Below are positions 23,045 to 33,681 of a stretch of 64,000 nucleotides of DNA, one piece after another; positions within the stretch are counted from its first letter, which is position 1; each line of letters opens with the position of its first letter. The stretch lies in NCBI GenBank assembly GCA_963693365.1, contig CAVNZM010000009.1, forward strand, positions 10,168,001 through 10,232,000. Direction: 5' to 3'. Origin of the DNA: Amoebidium appalachense. Lineage: Eukaryota > Ichthyosporea. Below the pieces are notes generated by a model. That model did no database searches, was not told the DNA's origin, and saw nothing but the letters and a program-made list of their open reading frames with translations. A program made the position numbers and the translations under genes.

Positions 23045-25484
23045 TTAAGATCTCGCAGGCCACCAGCCGATCATGATCTGATTCATGCGATCGGACTGGA
23101 TAACGATACCATCTTCCAACACTACCCCCTTTGCTACCTTCTGGAGTTCTCCGAGGGTGTCACGGTTCCCCAACACGGCCTCTTGCAGGTTCGGGCCACC
23201 GCCACCAACACCGCCGTCAGCAATAGCCGGCTGGCCACCGTCACCATGGTGGCCCCTTACCACGTTGCCCAGAAGCTGGCGTGCTGCCCCCATGAACACC
23301 CCCCTCACGTAGGAGGCCACGGCAGGGTGGTCCCACCCCGTCTGGTCCTCCCTCACCCGCCTTGTGAACTCCTCCGGGCTCTCCCGCCCGAGCATGTCGA
23401 GGTGTTCCCGCAACCCCTGCCAAAAGGGACTCAGCACCCCCTCCTCGTCGGGTCGGGCGGGGGACGTGGGGGGTCTCCACACGGCGGCAGCACCCCCTGT
23501 TTGCGAGACCGCCCTCTTGGTGCTTGGGTACGTCGTCACGTCACCGTCATAGCCGATGGTTGCTGGGGTGGGGCTGGGGCTGGGGCTGGGGGTGGGCGTG
23601 GTGGTGGTGGTGGTGGGGCCGTCAATACCGAGGGGCAGGTCTGAAAGCTTCCCCCCTCGCACACGGTACTCATACAGGGCCTGCCTCGAGGCCTTGGGCT
23701 CTTCCTTCTTGAGTCCCCAAGCTACGAATTTGATGGCTTGGTACGGGGCGAAACCCTGCAGAGCTTGATAATACTCGGGGTGTTTGTCCAACAACTCTTT
23801 CTCAAAGTCCCACATGGGCTCCTGGAACTCGTAATTGGCTGGTGCCAGAGCGTTTGCGACGTCCAAGAGCGTGACGTTGGACAAGGGTAGTTTCATTTTC
23901 CACACATCCAGCTCGTTGGTGGGCGTCGGTGTAGGTGTGACTGTGGGGTGGGCCTGGGACTCGGGCGTTGGGGGCGCAGGCACGAGGGGGAAGGCTTCGG
24001 CCCAAATTTGCAACGGCCACCCGCCAGACTTTGGCTGCCGTGGGGGTATCATGGCCGGCGGGTCGGGCCCACGGTAGGCAGGAGACTGGGGGTACGGCGT
24101 TGGTGCCGGTTGTAGTGGTGGGGGGAAGGGTATGGCCGGGGCAGTCGGCCTCCGCCGTGGCCCGTTACGACCCATGGGCAGGCCGGTACCGTTCCCTTTG
24201 GCGGGCGACTGTGGCGGGGGCTGAACCGTCTGCGGTGGGAAGGGTATGGGTGGTCCGTCCGGCTTGGCCGGCAGGTGGGGGGCCATGGGGGTCTGTGTGT
24301 TGAGCTCCGGGGGGAAGGGTACGGGGGTGGCCGGTTCCTTGGGTGCCTTCCAATACAAGGACTCTGGCGGGGTGGGCATGGTGGGACCGGTCATATGGGG
24401 TGCCAAGACCCCCACATGGAGTGGGGAGGGGCGGTTGGGGTCGTTGCCGGCCAGGGTAACCGGCCGTGGACGTGGCCAGGCACTGGTCGTTGGCTCATCG
24501 TCGTCGTCGTCGTCATCGGGAGGCGTGTGTAGAGGTTGTACCGGGGCTACGGTGGGTCCGTGGGCTACCGCAGGCTCCACAACGTCGACGTGCTTGCTTG
24601 CCACGGCCACCGGCCCGGGCAGTGACCCAGGACGGGTTGTGCTGGTCCGTGTCACCGGCAGACCGGTGCCTTTCCCTTTGCCGGGCACCCTCGACCGGTC
24701 CGGCTTGGACGTCGGGAGGGGTCGGCCCGTCAAGGGGGGAAAGGGTATGGGTGGGCCGTTGGGCTTGGCCGGCAGGTGGGGTGCCGTGGGGGTCTGTGGG
24801 TCAAGCTCTGGGGGGAAGGCCACGGGGACACGGGGCGGGGGAGGCACCTCCCATTTCAGGGACTCTGGCGGGGTGGGCATGGTGGGGCCGGCCACATGGG
24901 GCGCCAGGGGCCCGAAGGAGGGTGCGGGCTCGTTATGGGGCCGGCGGCGTGGTGCGTTTGGGGCAGGGGTTTTGGGCGGTGGAGGTGGCTTGGGAGGTGG
25001 GGGGTACGGTATGGCCGGAGCCCGGCCCGGGGGTGTGGCCGGGACAGGTGGGGGGAGGGGGTGGGGTCGGCAGGGGGGCCACGTCGGGCAAGGGGGGCGG
25101 AGGTGCCCTAGGTCTGTTCCACACGTACGTGCTACCGTACTTGTCACCCAAGTGCTCATAGCCAGGGTGGTAGGCTACGTCTACCTTCACCACCTCCGGC
25201 AACCGACCACCCCACCGCTCCAGTGGCTGGTTGGGGTCCAGATGTGTGTGGGCCTTCTTGAAAAATGCCTCAACCCCACCCCTGACCAACGCCTTGTAGC
25301 TATGTCGGAGTAGTGAAAGTTTGGGAGTCCCAAAGTACCCAACGGTGGTCTCCCGCCACTTGCCTGAATGCACGTCTTCCGGGTACTGGTACTTGACAGT
25401 GTACCTGCCCAAGGGCCAAACCCTACTCGTCTCAGAGTCCAAGTCATCAGCATGCCCATGAGGCTGCTGCACGTTGGGGGACAT
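23045..25484 (-). CDS. Large proline-rich virion-type protein, frameshifted near 25050
   Basis: Start at ATG 25484 (MSPNVQQPHG). About 140 residues of mixed composition (VWPLGRYTVKYQYPEDVH; YEHLGDKYGSTYVWNRPR) lead into a Pro-rich region, where the frame changes within G/C runs near 25045-25095. The other frame continues to 23045. It contains two near-copies of a block with GPTMPTPPESL and PHLPAKPxGPPIPFPP (about 24900 and 24390), a DDDDDDDE stretch, a folded-looking part (NVTLLDVANALAPANYEF) and a C-terminal part (EEFTRRVREDQTGWDHP). The joined size is about 810 residues. The position between small virion-like genes and the capsid gene suggests a structural or tegument-like role. No family recognised. 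Confidence 0.6.
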
Positions 25485-25517
25485 GGTGGACACGGTGTTG
25501 TTGTAAACTGGTGTTTA

Positions 25518-25895
25518 TTATTTCGCAGCGTACTGCGCCATGGGTTGCCGGGCAAAGCTGCCCTGGGGGTCACTGCTGTGCCCCACCCTCACGGGCGTAA
25601 AGTCGACATAGTAGGACTTGCTGTTGAGGGGGAGCCCCCTGCTGCCCAGACCGCTCCTGCCGGGCATGGAGGGCACGTGGTTGTCGGTGGGCAGGTTGTT
25701 GAAGGTCGGCAGCCGGCTGAAGGGCACACCGTAAACGCCGGCCTGGAAGGTGGCGTCCGTGTGCCGTGCCCGGTAGGGGGCCGCGTAGTCAGCCTCGTAC
25801 TCGGCCTCGGGTGCCAGCTTGTAGCCGTACACGGCCGCCTGCGTGGGTGTGGGCGCCAGTGGAATACCGTTGACGTTGGCCATGGCCGCGTTCAT
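25518..25895 (-). CDS. Viral protein of unknown function, 125 residues
   Basis: ATG at 25895 (MNAAMANVNGIPL). A longer frame would need a GTG start. Rich in Ala/Tyr/Pro (YGYKLAPEAEYEADYAAPY), and its stop codon overlaps AATAAA. It lies directly downstream of the major capsid gene on the same strand, a usual place for minor virion proteins. Confidence 0.55.
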   Translation of the reverse strand: MNAAMANVNGIPLAPTPTQAAVYGYKLAPEAEYEADYAAPYRARHTDATFQAGVYGVPFSRLPTFNNLPTDNHVPSMPGRSGLGSRGLPLNSKSYYVDFTPVRVGHSSDPQGSFARQPMAQYAAK

Positions 25896-25934
25896 ACTTG
25901 CTAGGTGGCCCACACAATTTGCACCTTTGAGTTA

Positions 25935-26815
25935 TTAAGCCTCCACCGTCACCTCACGGGCACCGGACAGCACCAGCACGTTCTCGTGGTGCACGAAGGT
26001 GTCGAGGGTCAGGTCGTCCTGAACCGTGGGTTCCCCGACCCCGGCGGAGAACTTTTCCGTGTTCAGGTGCAGCAGAATGGGGGTGGCGTCGGAGCTGGTG
26101 TCGAGCCCAGAGTACAGGTCACGGTCCCTCTCGAGGTCCAGGGCGATCATGAACTGCTTGTCGGGCCAGGACGTGGAGTTGTACATGCAATCGGCCGTGA
26201 CGTCACCCAAGAAGTAGAGGGCCTTAGCCAGCTCGGCCCATGCCTCGGCGCAGTTGTTCTTCGACACACGAATTTCGTCGAGGGGCTTCTGGTAGGGGCC
26301 TATCTTGATCTGGTAGCTCGTTATGTTGCTGCGTTCCGACCTAAACGACTCGTAGCCGGCCTGGGCCCACGTGTTGCCGTTACGAACGAGGGAGAGCAGG
26401 GACTTGACGTTTCTCCCCCGGAACGAAATGTGCAGGTCGGCAGGGCTGCCCCCCTTGACGTAGCTCTGGAAGTGGGTGAACGTGCTGTAGGGAATGTACA
26501 CGTTCTTCTCCATCAAGGCCTTTTCGAAGCCGGCCGTGTAGACGGCGTTCCACTCGATGATTTCGCAGTGGAGGACGGGGTTGATGATCTCGTAGGCGAC
26601 GTCCTTGAGCCAATTCTCGTTCTCGGTGGGCACGTACAACACTTGGTTTGCCTCACCCAACGACAGCTCGATCTGCACCTCCCCCATGTACGACAGCGGG
26701 AGGTACCGGCCGGACCGCATGAGGCCGAGCTTGAGCTGGTGAATGTAGGTGAAACCGTCGGTGGCGTCGATTTGGGCCTGGATGTTGGCCTGGTGGGGAG
26801 GCCACTTGGCGGCGC
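25935..26815 (-). pseudogene. Major capsid protein, C-terminal part; N-terminus lost at an LTR boundary
   Basis: About 293 residues remain. The segment LKLGLMRSGRYLPLSYMG, followed by a VQIELSL strand, matches the pattern of Polinton/adintovirus double-jelly-roll capsid proteins between strands of the jelly rolls. The frame is intact to its stop and ends VLVLSGAREVTVEA. Members of the family are usually about 500-650 residues, so roughly the first half is missing. At 26816 the reading frame runs straight into the left LTR of a copia-derived element, and no capsid N-terminus follows on the far side. Deletion accompanying recombination between LTR copies is the likely cause. Confidence 0.8.
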
Positions 26816-27509
26816 TGTTAAATTGTATAAGTATTTGGGATGTAAGCAGAGACACAGTGGTGCAGTGTGAAAACACCACAGACACACACAACAACAAAAC
26901 ACGGAACGATCGGAGCAGTGTACACAAGAGACATCAATGTTTAGACACGACTGAACTGAATTTATTCTGATCTTCGAATAAATACCTGAAATTCCTCTAA
27001 GTCCAATCCATACATGATTTCCGACCAGTCGGAAATCAGATCTATGTCTAAAATAACCAATCATAATTAACTGATTATTTCCCGGATAGATCCGGAGACG
27101 CGGGAACACACACCATAGGTCACAGCTATAAGAAAGAAAAGAGGTGAAGAGTAACGAGGAAAGAGGTGGTGTTTCTAACCTATCATCGGCTACAAAGACT
27201 CAGACATTTTCTGACTAAGTCCACTGATTGGATATAGTACGGCAACACACAAAACAAAAGTGGTTGACTAAGCTATGAATCATACCTGACAAGCTAAAGT
27301 GTAACCTAAGTGTTTTTCTACCAATCAAAACATAACGAGTAATATAAATCTACCTAACATATATTAGTAGAAAAGAAATACGATTATACACATGAAGACA
27401 AGGAGAGAAAGAAAAGAAAATAAGGAAGGAGAAAGAGGAAGGAAAAGAGAGCACAGATCAACAAACAAGATAGTAATAGCATAACTATAACCAGAGATAT
27501 TTATGTACA
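26816..27509 (-). repeat. 3' LTR (left copy), 694 bp
   Basis: In minus orientation it begins TGTACATAAATATC and ends TTTAACA. Direct repeat of 29735-30428. Confidence 0.93.
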
Positions 27510-27840
27510 CACGAACATGTACACGTCTCTCCCTGAGTGGGTGGATCCGTGTACACACATATAAATATTCTAATCGATATTACAATACACGATTAAAGCC
27601 GATACAACACGATTACAAGTATACAAGCATATCGGAGATCGATGCTACACTTTACATAATAGGAGTGTGGCATTTACACTAAGCATATGAACTGAAACAT
27701 AACACAAACTGAGAAGATCTTACCATATGTAAATACTACGTATTACAACATCCCCACTTAAGACTTTGAAGTTTGTGTTATCATATCCCCACTGAACTAG
27801 TGAAATCTCCCCACTTGAGAACAGAAACGAAAAAAAATTA

Positions 27841-27854
27841 AAGTGTGTACTTTT

Positions 27855-27891
<37 letters not shown>

Positions 27892-28020
27892 GAAGGGGGG
27901 GGGGGGGGGGGGGGGGGGAGGGGGGGGGGGGGGGAAGGGGGGGAGGGGGGAGGGGGGGGGGGGGGGAAACAACAGCAAAGGAAGGAAAACAACCAAGGAA
28001 AAAAAAAATATGCAGGTGAA
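27841..28020 (+). repeat. G-rich tract inside the copia-derived element
   Basis: About 110 bp of nearly pure G (27857-27966) between A-rich stretches. Non-coding. Confidence 0.85.
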
Positions 28021-28302
28021 GGTATAATATATATATATACGGGAGCCAGCCGTGGAAACATTAACCTATGTGTTGTGACTCAGTGGGACTGGGAGTCGGC
28101 CAGTATTCGCAAAGGTGGCTAGCCTCAGGTGTATATGTGTTGTGCTAATCGATGAACCCTTAAAGTGGACAAAACCCCACTTAAGGCAAAAAAAAAAAAA
28201 AAATACATATGCAGAATCGTAGTAGTAGACGTTCCAACTGGGAAGCAGTGTAGAGGAAGCTGCTGTCCAGGGCCCCAGGTGTAGTAGAAGACCACACGAT
28301 GA

Positions 28303-28430
28303 TCACTGCACAAGGTCGGGCACACAGAGCCGGTCACGGTGAGTGACGTGGCTGGGACCTGGCAGAGGCTTGGTGAGGATGTCAGCCAAGTTTGTTGGCA
28401 GACTCGACGTAGTTAACCACAACATCCCCA
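28303..28430 (-). pseudogene. Copia RNase H C-terminal fragment
   Basis: The minus-strand frame reads VVNYVESANKLADILTKPLP and ends ...VPDLVQ-stop at 28303. The (N/K)LADILTKPLP signature is the hallmark of the end of Ty1/copia polyproteins. All of protease, integrase and most of reverse transcriptase are absent, so the element is non-autonomous. Confidence 0.85.
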
Positions 28431-29165
28431 CTCAGGCTGGGGGGGGAGGATAGGGGATGGGGGGTATCGAGGACGCAAACGGTAGACAGGACAACGGGGG
28501 TCACGGCATTTGGATGCGGTGTGTCGAGGGTAGCCACACGTGGTGGGGCGACCGGTGGAGGGATTGATGACCAAGGAGGAGTAGACTTGTCGTAGTTTGG
28601 AATTCGCTGAGGGGGGCGTCGAGGGTGCTTGCTGCTCGGGGTGACTGGGAAAGGCCGAACAGGGAGGGGGGTAGGTCTTCACGGAATTTGGGTTGGGATG
28701 AGGCACGACGGAGGCAGGGTCAAGTGCAGGTAATTCCGGACGGAGGAGGTTAACTGGGGCGGATGCAGGGGCTTTGGAAACGGGGGAAGGCAGCACAGCA
28801 AGCTGGCTGGAAACGTGGATGGGAACGACTGGACCTGGCAGCATGTCTTGCTGGCCGGGGTCGGGTGGTAATGGGGGGGAAACAGCTGCAGGGGTAACTG
28901 TTGCCCGTGCAGAGCTGGTGGTAGCTGGGATCTCGACGAGGTTGGCCACGTGATGGGGGGAAACTGCTGCCGGAATGCAGGGCAGATCAATGGAATGTGA
29001 GGGGGCCATTGACAGTGACGGCACGGTAAGGGGAGACATGGCCGAAAACAGGGTTGGAAATCCTGGAAGGAAGCAGGTTGGACACGGTAAACGGTTCTGG
29101 AGGGACTCAGGGTCGGGACTCCTAGGGAGGAGGGAAGCACAAAGGGCTTGGACGGGGTGGAACAC
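28413..29165 (-). pseudogene. Gag-like proline-rich frame of the copia-derived element
   Basis: A 250-codon Pro/Ser-rich frame ending with a knuckle-like CGYPRHTASKC motif, which keeps C-x4-H-x4-C but lacks the first Cys of the usual CCHC knuckle. It overlaps the RNase H fragment by a few bases in another frame, which marks the internal deletion point. The first codon is not assured. Confidence 0.5.
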
Positions 29166-29720
29166 GGTAGACTGGAAAGAAGTACCGAATTTGGATACTT
29201 CAGATGGACTTGATGGATGATGGTCAAGTCGGATCGAGACGGGGTGTCAAATTATCGTCGATTGGAACGCAGACGGGGTGTGAAATTATATTCGAATGCG
29301 GGTCGACGGGGTTCGAAATCGGATGGAATGGGATTTCGATGCAGGATCCTCAGGCCTGGGTAGACAGGGCGGCGCGGTTGAGACCACGTCGGTGAAGTGT
29401 CAAGGAACTTGGAGCGCGATTGCAGAACCAAGGGTGGAGGACGGTTTGGCGTGACGGAGAGAAACCAGGACGGAGCTGGAAGGAGTGCAAGCTGGAATTT
29501 GAACTTGCGAGGATGTCACGGGTGTCAAGGCGTGGCAAAAGCTCTTGTCAAGATGAGTCAGATCTTGTCAAGAGGAGTCACGTGGGACCGGTTACGGACG
29601 GACGCCGGGGATGGATGTACACAGCCTCAGCACCAAGATGCATGAGGAGCTGACCACAGCTATGATGTGTACCAGGAATTTAACGATCGCTAGGTCTAGG
29701 TGTGTGTAGGGAGCGTGCAT

Positions 29721-29734
29721 CTGGGCCCATAACC
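29721..29734 (-). other. Primer-binding site complementary to the initiator tRNA-Met anticodon arm
   Basis: GGTTATGGGCCCAG on the minus strand directly after the LTR end. The complement CTGGGCCCATAACC is the anticodon stem-loop of eukaryotic initiator tRNA. Priming by a 5' half-tRNA is established for copia of Drosophila. Confidence 0.85.
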
Positions 29735-30428
29735 TGTTAAATTGTATAAGTATTTGGGATGTAAGCAGAGACACAGTGGTGCAGTGTGAAAACACCACAG
29801 ACACACACAACAACAAAACACGGAACGATCGGAGCAGTGTACACAACAGACATCAATGTTTAGACACGACTGAACTGAATTTATTCTGATCTTCGAATAA
29901 ATACCTGAAATTCCTCTAAGTCCAATCCATACATGATTTCCGACCAGTCGGAAATCAGATCTATGTCTAAAATAACCAATCATAATTAACTGATTATTTC
30001 CCGGATAGATCCGGAGACGCGGGAACACACACCATAGGTCACAGCTATAAGAAAGAAAAGAGGTGAAGAGTAACGAGGAAAGAGGTGGTGTTTCTAACCT
30101 ATCATCGGCTACAAAGACTCAGACATTTTCTGACTAAGTCCACTGATTGGATATAGTACGGCAACACACAAAACAAAAGTGGTTGACTAAGCTATGAATC
30201 ATACCTGACAAGCTAAAGTGTAACCTAAGTGTTTTTCTACCAATCAAAACATAACGAGTAATATAAATCTACCTAACATATATTAGTAGAAAAGAAATAC
30301 GATTATACACATGAAGACAAGGAGAGAAAGAAAAGAAAATAAGGAAGGAGAAAGAGGAAGGAAAAGAGAGCACAGATCAACAAACAAGATAGTAATAGCA
30401 TAACTATAACCAGAGATATTTATGTACA
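29735..30428 (-). repeat. 5' LTR (right copy), 694 bp
   Basis: Direct repeat of 26816-27509. Its outer edge interrupts the packaging ATPase gene at the codons following KLFDR. Confidence 0.93.
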
Positions 30429-30678
30429 CGCGGTCAAACAGTTTATTGTAGAACTGACCCTCCCGGGCAATCAAGTTGACGAGCAGGTTGGACTTGCCGG
30501 ACCCGGGCTGGCCAATGAGCAGGAAGAAGAACACGTTGTCCATCAACGGGTAGGGCACCCTCAGCTTGGTGTCGCACGTCATTGGTATGTGCTCCACCGA
30601 GAGGGGCGCGGGTAGGGGCTTGACGGCAATGGGCGGGGGCGGGTGCATGATGGTGTCACTCTCACCCAACAGGCCCAT
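30429..30678 (-). pseudogene. FtsK/HerA-type packaging ATPase, N-terminal fragment
   Basis: ATG at 30678 (MGLLGESDTIMHPP). A Walker A motif GQPGSGKSNLL follows hydrophobic residues (FFFLLI), which is the typical start of viral A32/FtsK-like packaging ATPases that pump DNA into the capsid. Only about 83 codons remain; Walker B, the arginine finger and the C-terminus are gone because the frame runs into the LTR at 30428. The next gene upstream on the same strand ends 4 bp away. The capsid-side flank of the retroelement does not contain the rest of this gene. Confidence 0.85.
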
Positions 30679-30682
30679 AAAA

Positions 30683-30919
30683 TTAGTGCCTGCAGCCGTC
30701 CATTTGCACGTTGTAGACCGTGAAGTCGTCCAGGCACTTGAAGCTGCAGAGGTACATGGGCTCGTCACCCAGCCACGTCATGACGCACCCACAGTCAAAG
30801 TCGTACCCCGGCCCCTCCTCCTGGGTGGCGCACTTGAACCAGTGCCCACAGTAGTCGCACGCGTGCTGCCATGGTTCGGCGTCCGTGTCGGATGCCGCCT
30901 TGGTTGTCGGGTTGGCCAT
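30683..30919 (-). CDS. Small cysteine-rich (zinc-ribbon-like) protein, 78 residues
   Basis: ATG at 30919 (MANPTTKAASDTD). Cysteine pairs CDYCGHW, CGCVM and LCSFKCLDDF resemble a treble-clef or FLZ/MYM-like zinc site that would hold one or two zinc ions. It sits immediately upstream of the ATPase on the same strand, so co-transcription is likely. Function unknown. Confidence 0.65.
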   Translation of the reverse strand: MANPTTKAASDTDAEPWQHACDYCGHWFKCATQEEGPGYDFDCGCVMTWLGDEPMYLCSFKCLDDFTVYNVQMDGCRH

Positions 30920-31012
30920 GTCGGTTGCCGTGTCTGTAATACGGCACACATTTTTTGGACGTTGGCACCGCCCAACGTCGGTAAAAAAATGTGTGCGTAC
31001 TGGTAACCAACC

Positions 31013-31621
31013 ATGTCGGCCGAAGACAACCAAATCGAGCGCGTGTCTGACGGCGAAGTCCACCAACCCGTGTCCAACGGCGCCACCGGCATGGGTGTGG
31101 AGCCCATGGTGTTGGACGCCGGCCACGTGGCCAAGGCGAGACGGCAGCCCACGGCCCGGCAGCTGGAGGCCCTGGAGAAGGGCCGGAGCACCAGGGTGGA
31201 ACGCATGCGGCGAAACAAGGACTACATCCGTGAACTCGAGCAGAAGCTGCAGGTGCTGGAGACCCGCCCGCCCGGCCCCCCGCCGGCAAAAGCAGAAGCA
31301 CCGGCACAACCCCCAAAAGCACCCCGGCCAAGGCAGAAGAAGGTACCACGGAAGCCCATGACGAGGGTGGCGTTCGAGGAAGGGGACAGCGATGGCGGCT
31401 ATGACGACTCGGACCCGCACAGCAACCCCTACTACCAGTACTACATGCCCCCGCCGGTACCACACCCCATGGGTGCACCGGGCGGGTACGCACCTCCACA
31501 GACACGCCACAGTGCCCCCCACACGGGCATGGGCTACGGCCCGTACCACCCTCCTGCAGCAGCAGCACCCCCTCCCCAGCGCAGCTACAGCGACCACATC
31601 GCCAGCCTCATTTCATGGTGA
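31013..31621 (+). CDS. Viral protein with coiled coil and Pro/Tyr-rich tail, 202 residues
   Basis: ATG at 31013 (MSAEDNQIERVSD). A basic helical segment (ARRQPTARQLEALEKG to YIRELEQKLQVLETR, about residues 42-84) is predicted by eye as a coiled coil. A Pro/Lys-rich linker and a Pro/Tyr-rich C-terminus (YYQYYMPPPVP) follow. Divergent from the zinc-ribbon gene, with about 90 bp between starts. It could be a scaffold or DNA-binding virion protein; no family is recognised. Confidence 0.65.
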   Translation: MSAEDNQIERVSDGEVHQPVSNGATGMGVEPMVLDAGHVAKARRQPTARQLEALEKGRSTRVERMRRNKDYIRELEQKLQVLETRPPGPPPAKAEAPAQPPKAPRPRQKKVPRKPMTRVAFEEGDSDGGYDDSDPHSNPYYQYYMPPPVPHPMGAPGGYAPPQTRHSAPHTGMGYGPYHPPAAAAPPPQRSYSDHIASLISW

Positions 31622-31677
31622 CGTAGGAAGGAAGAATTCGTGTGCCCCAACTAGGAGCAAGCTACCGGTGCACGGCC

Positions 31678-31968
31678 ATGGCTACCCCTAGGAGCACGAA
31701 AAACCTGCCGTCGGCGTACTCGTCGCCGTTTACGTTCGACGACTACCTCGAGTTCTACATACGACACGGCACGGACAAACAGTTCGACCCGGCCGACAAG
31801 GCCGGGAAGAAGCCCGAAAACAAAATCGAAAAAAAATTCCTGAGGTTGAAGAAGAGGGTGCCGGTCGACCGGCAGGAGGAGCTGAGGAAGGTGCTGGAAT
31901 ACGAGGCCGAGCTCGACGCCCGCATGATGGCCCACATACAGAAGCAGGAGGGGGAGACCAACATCTAA
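31678..31968 (+). CDS. Small charged viral protein, 96 residues
   Basis: ATG at 31678 (MATPRSTKNLPSAY). FTFDDYLEFYIRHGTDKQF is followed by a highly charged helical C-terminus (KKFLRLKKRVPVDRQEE...EAELDARMMAHIQKQEG). It overlaps the convergent gene by 4 bp at the stop codons. Function unknown. Confidence 0.6.
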   Translation: MATPRSTKNLPSAYSSPFTFDDYLEFYIRHGTDKQFDPADKAGKKPENKIEKKFLRLKKRVPVDRQEELRKVLEYEAELDARMMAHIQKQEGETNI

Positions 31969-32195
31969 AAATAGGACCGGCCACCGCCCGACCGACCGGC
32001 CCGGAAAGACCTCTGCAGGTAGTTGATGTTGCTGCCGGCGTAGGCAATGCCCTGGGCGGCACGACCAATGTCCATGACCGTCCGGAACCTGTCCCAGGCC
32101 TCGTTGGGGTGGACGATGACGGTGTGGCTGCGTGGTGTGGCCGTGCGGTCCGGCAGTGCCGGCCGCCAGTACTCGGAGTCGTTGACGTGCCCCAC
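31965..32195 (-). CDS. Small viral protein, about 76 residues, start uncertain
   Basis: The frame encodes VNDSEYWRPALPDRTATPR and ends with an Arg/Gly-rich tail (AGRSGGGRSYF). No ATG lies in frame: the open frame begins about 50 bp further upstream after a stop, so either a GTG is used or a short 5' exon exists. It follows the minor capsid gene on the same strand. Confidence 0.45.
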   Translation of the reverse strand: MGHVNDSEYWRPALPDRTATPRSHTVIVHPNEAWDRFRTVMDIGRAAQGIAYAGSNINYLQRSFRAGRSGGGRSYF

Positions 32196-33264
32196 CCCCT
32201 CGAAAATCCATGTTTGTTTGTAAGGCTCCCGTTAACCGTTGTATGTCAAAATATAGCCACCGTGACGCTAGCCGAACCGTTGGGGTTTGGCCATGGGCCG
32301 GATCGCCGTGACCCCCGTGGGGCTCGGGATTCGCCGGAGGCACAATAAAACCGTCATGTCCCCCCTCAGCCCCACCACGTCCCCGTAGCAGCTGACCAGC
32401 TTGATGCTGAGCGAGTTGATGTGCGTGCTGACGTCCAGAGGCAGCTCGACGACGGCCCCGTTGTCAAAGAGGGGGAGGGCGTACTGCGGGAAGGTGGGTA
32501 TGACGGCCAGAATGTCCTTGCTCGGATAGGACGACTGGAACTTGACGTCGGCGTTGGCCACGCTCACCGACGACTCCGAATTCACCCCGTGCAGCTCAAG
32601 GAAAAAGTGGCTGGGGAATGCCGGTATGTTGGGGGCCATGACCTCTCCCTCCGCCTTGGAGGCGGCCAGCTGGCCGTCGAGGGGCATGCCGGCCGCTGCA
32701 GCCATGACCGGGCTGTCGAACCACATGACCACCCGGTAAAACTCGTTCGCATTGAACAGCGTGATGCGGCTGGCTACTTGGTGACACCCCACCCCCAACG
32801 TGTCCACGTCGTTCACAATCTCGTCCTTGATGGCGTCGGGTAGATTCGGGTGGTAGACTTCCTTCAAGGCGTAGTTCAACCAGGCAGCCACGAGCGTGCC
32901 CACAATGTTCTCGTCGTCTAGTTCATACGCCTCAGAGTCATCCGCGCACAGTTTTCTGGACCCACGGCCGACGTACTCCCCCCTAGGGTCCACCCCAAAC
33001 TCGTGCAGGGGTATCTGCTTGAAGGTCGACAACGACGATTCCGGCACGTCCGCAGGGAGGGGCTCCAGGGGTATGCGTCTGTGCTCCATGCTGGGCCCCC
33101 ACCCGCCCGGGGAGCCGGGGTCAACCGGCCGCAGGGCAATGTTGACGTAGCACTTGTCACGAGGGAAGGGGTAGTAGAAGGTGTTGGCTGACGTCATGGT
33201 GCTCACCCAACGGGCACCCAACGACGTGTTCTGCATGAACCCGATGGGCGGTGAGAGCATGGCC

Positions 33265-33681
33265 TGTTGGAAGTAGAGTCCGCTGTGACTAGGGTCGTCG
33301 TGGCGCGCTTGGGCGCTGACCCGTTTTTTACTGCTTTCAGTGTGTTAACTCCATGGCTGCACTCCATGACTGAACTCCATGACTGAACTCCATGACTGAA
33401 CTCCATGTCTGCACCTGGCAGAGACGTGGCTTATATACCCGTGGGGCAGCAGTCTGGAATGTAATCCGGATGCCAGGCGCTAATCGGATTGGTTACTTTC
33501 ATTTAGATATCTCTGGGACCAGTGAACCAATCGTTTGCAGTCAAAACACAATTGGCAACATTCCTCAACTATGCAGATGTGCATGTGGTGATCGAGTGTC
33601 AGCATGTGTCTATGTACACGGAACCAATTGTAAAGCTAACATACACATATAGTGGAGTGAGCGTAAGTCTGCACTCCAACA
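33265..33681 (-). repeat. LTR A (outer)
   Basis: In minus orientation begins TGTTGGAGTGC and ends CTTCCAACA. Contains a TATATAAG promoter element (near 33432) and several ATGGAGTTCAGTC short tandem copies. Confidence 0.9.

Larger units (their letters stand above)
26816..30428 (-). mobile_element. Copia-derived LTR retroelement, internally deleted
   Basis: Two 694-bp direct repeats (26816-27509 and 29735-30428) start TG and end CA and are almost identical; I noticed one difference, G/C at 26930 versus its partner. On the minus strand a primer-binding site complementary to the initiator tRNA-Met anticodon arm follows the 5' LTR (29721-29734), and a purine-rich GGGAGAGA tract precedes the 3' LTR. 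The interior has a Gag-like Pro-rich frame and the last piece of a copia RNase H. The flanking 5-mers (GGCGC and CGCGG) are not a duplication, and the two flanks are halves of different genes. Confidence 0.9.

Noticed and set aside
24246-25313. A 355-codon plus-strand frame
   Set aside because: Antisense shadow of the proline-rich minus-strand gene; Gly/Val/Trp-rich composition mirrors Pro codons.
26816-26927. An ATG-initiated extension of the capsid frame into 26927
   Set aside because: Those codons lie inside the LTR, so they are not native capsid sequence.
30283-30428. Continuation of the ATPase frame (hydrophobic, Ser/Leu-rich) beyond the KLFDR residues
   Set aside because: It is LTR sequence read in the same frame; the true ATPase continuation is missing.
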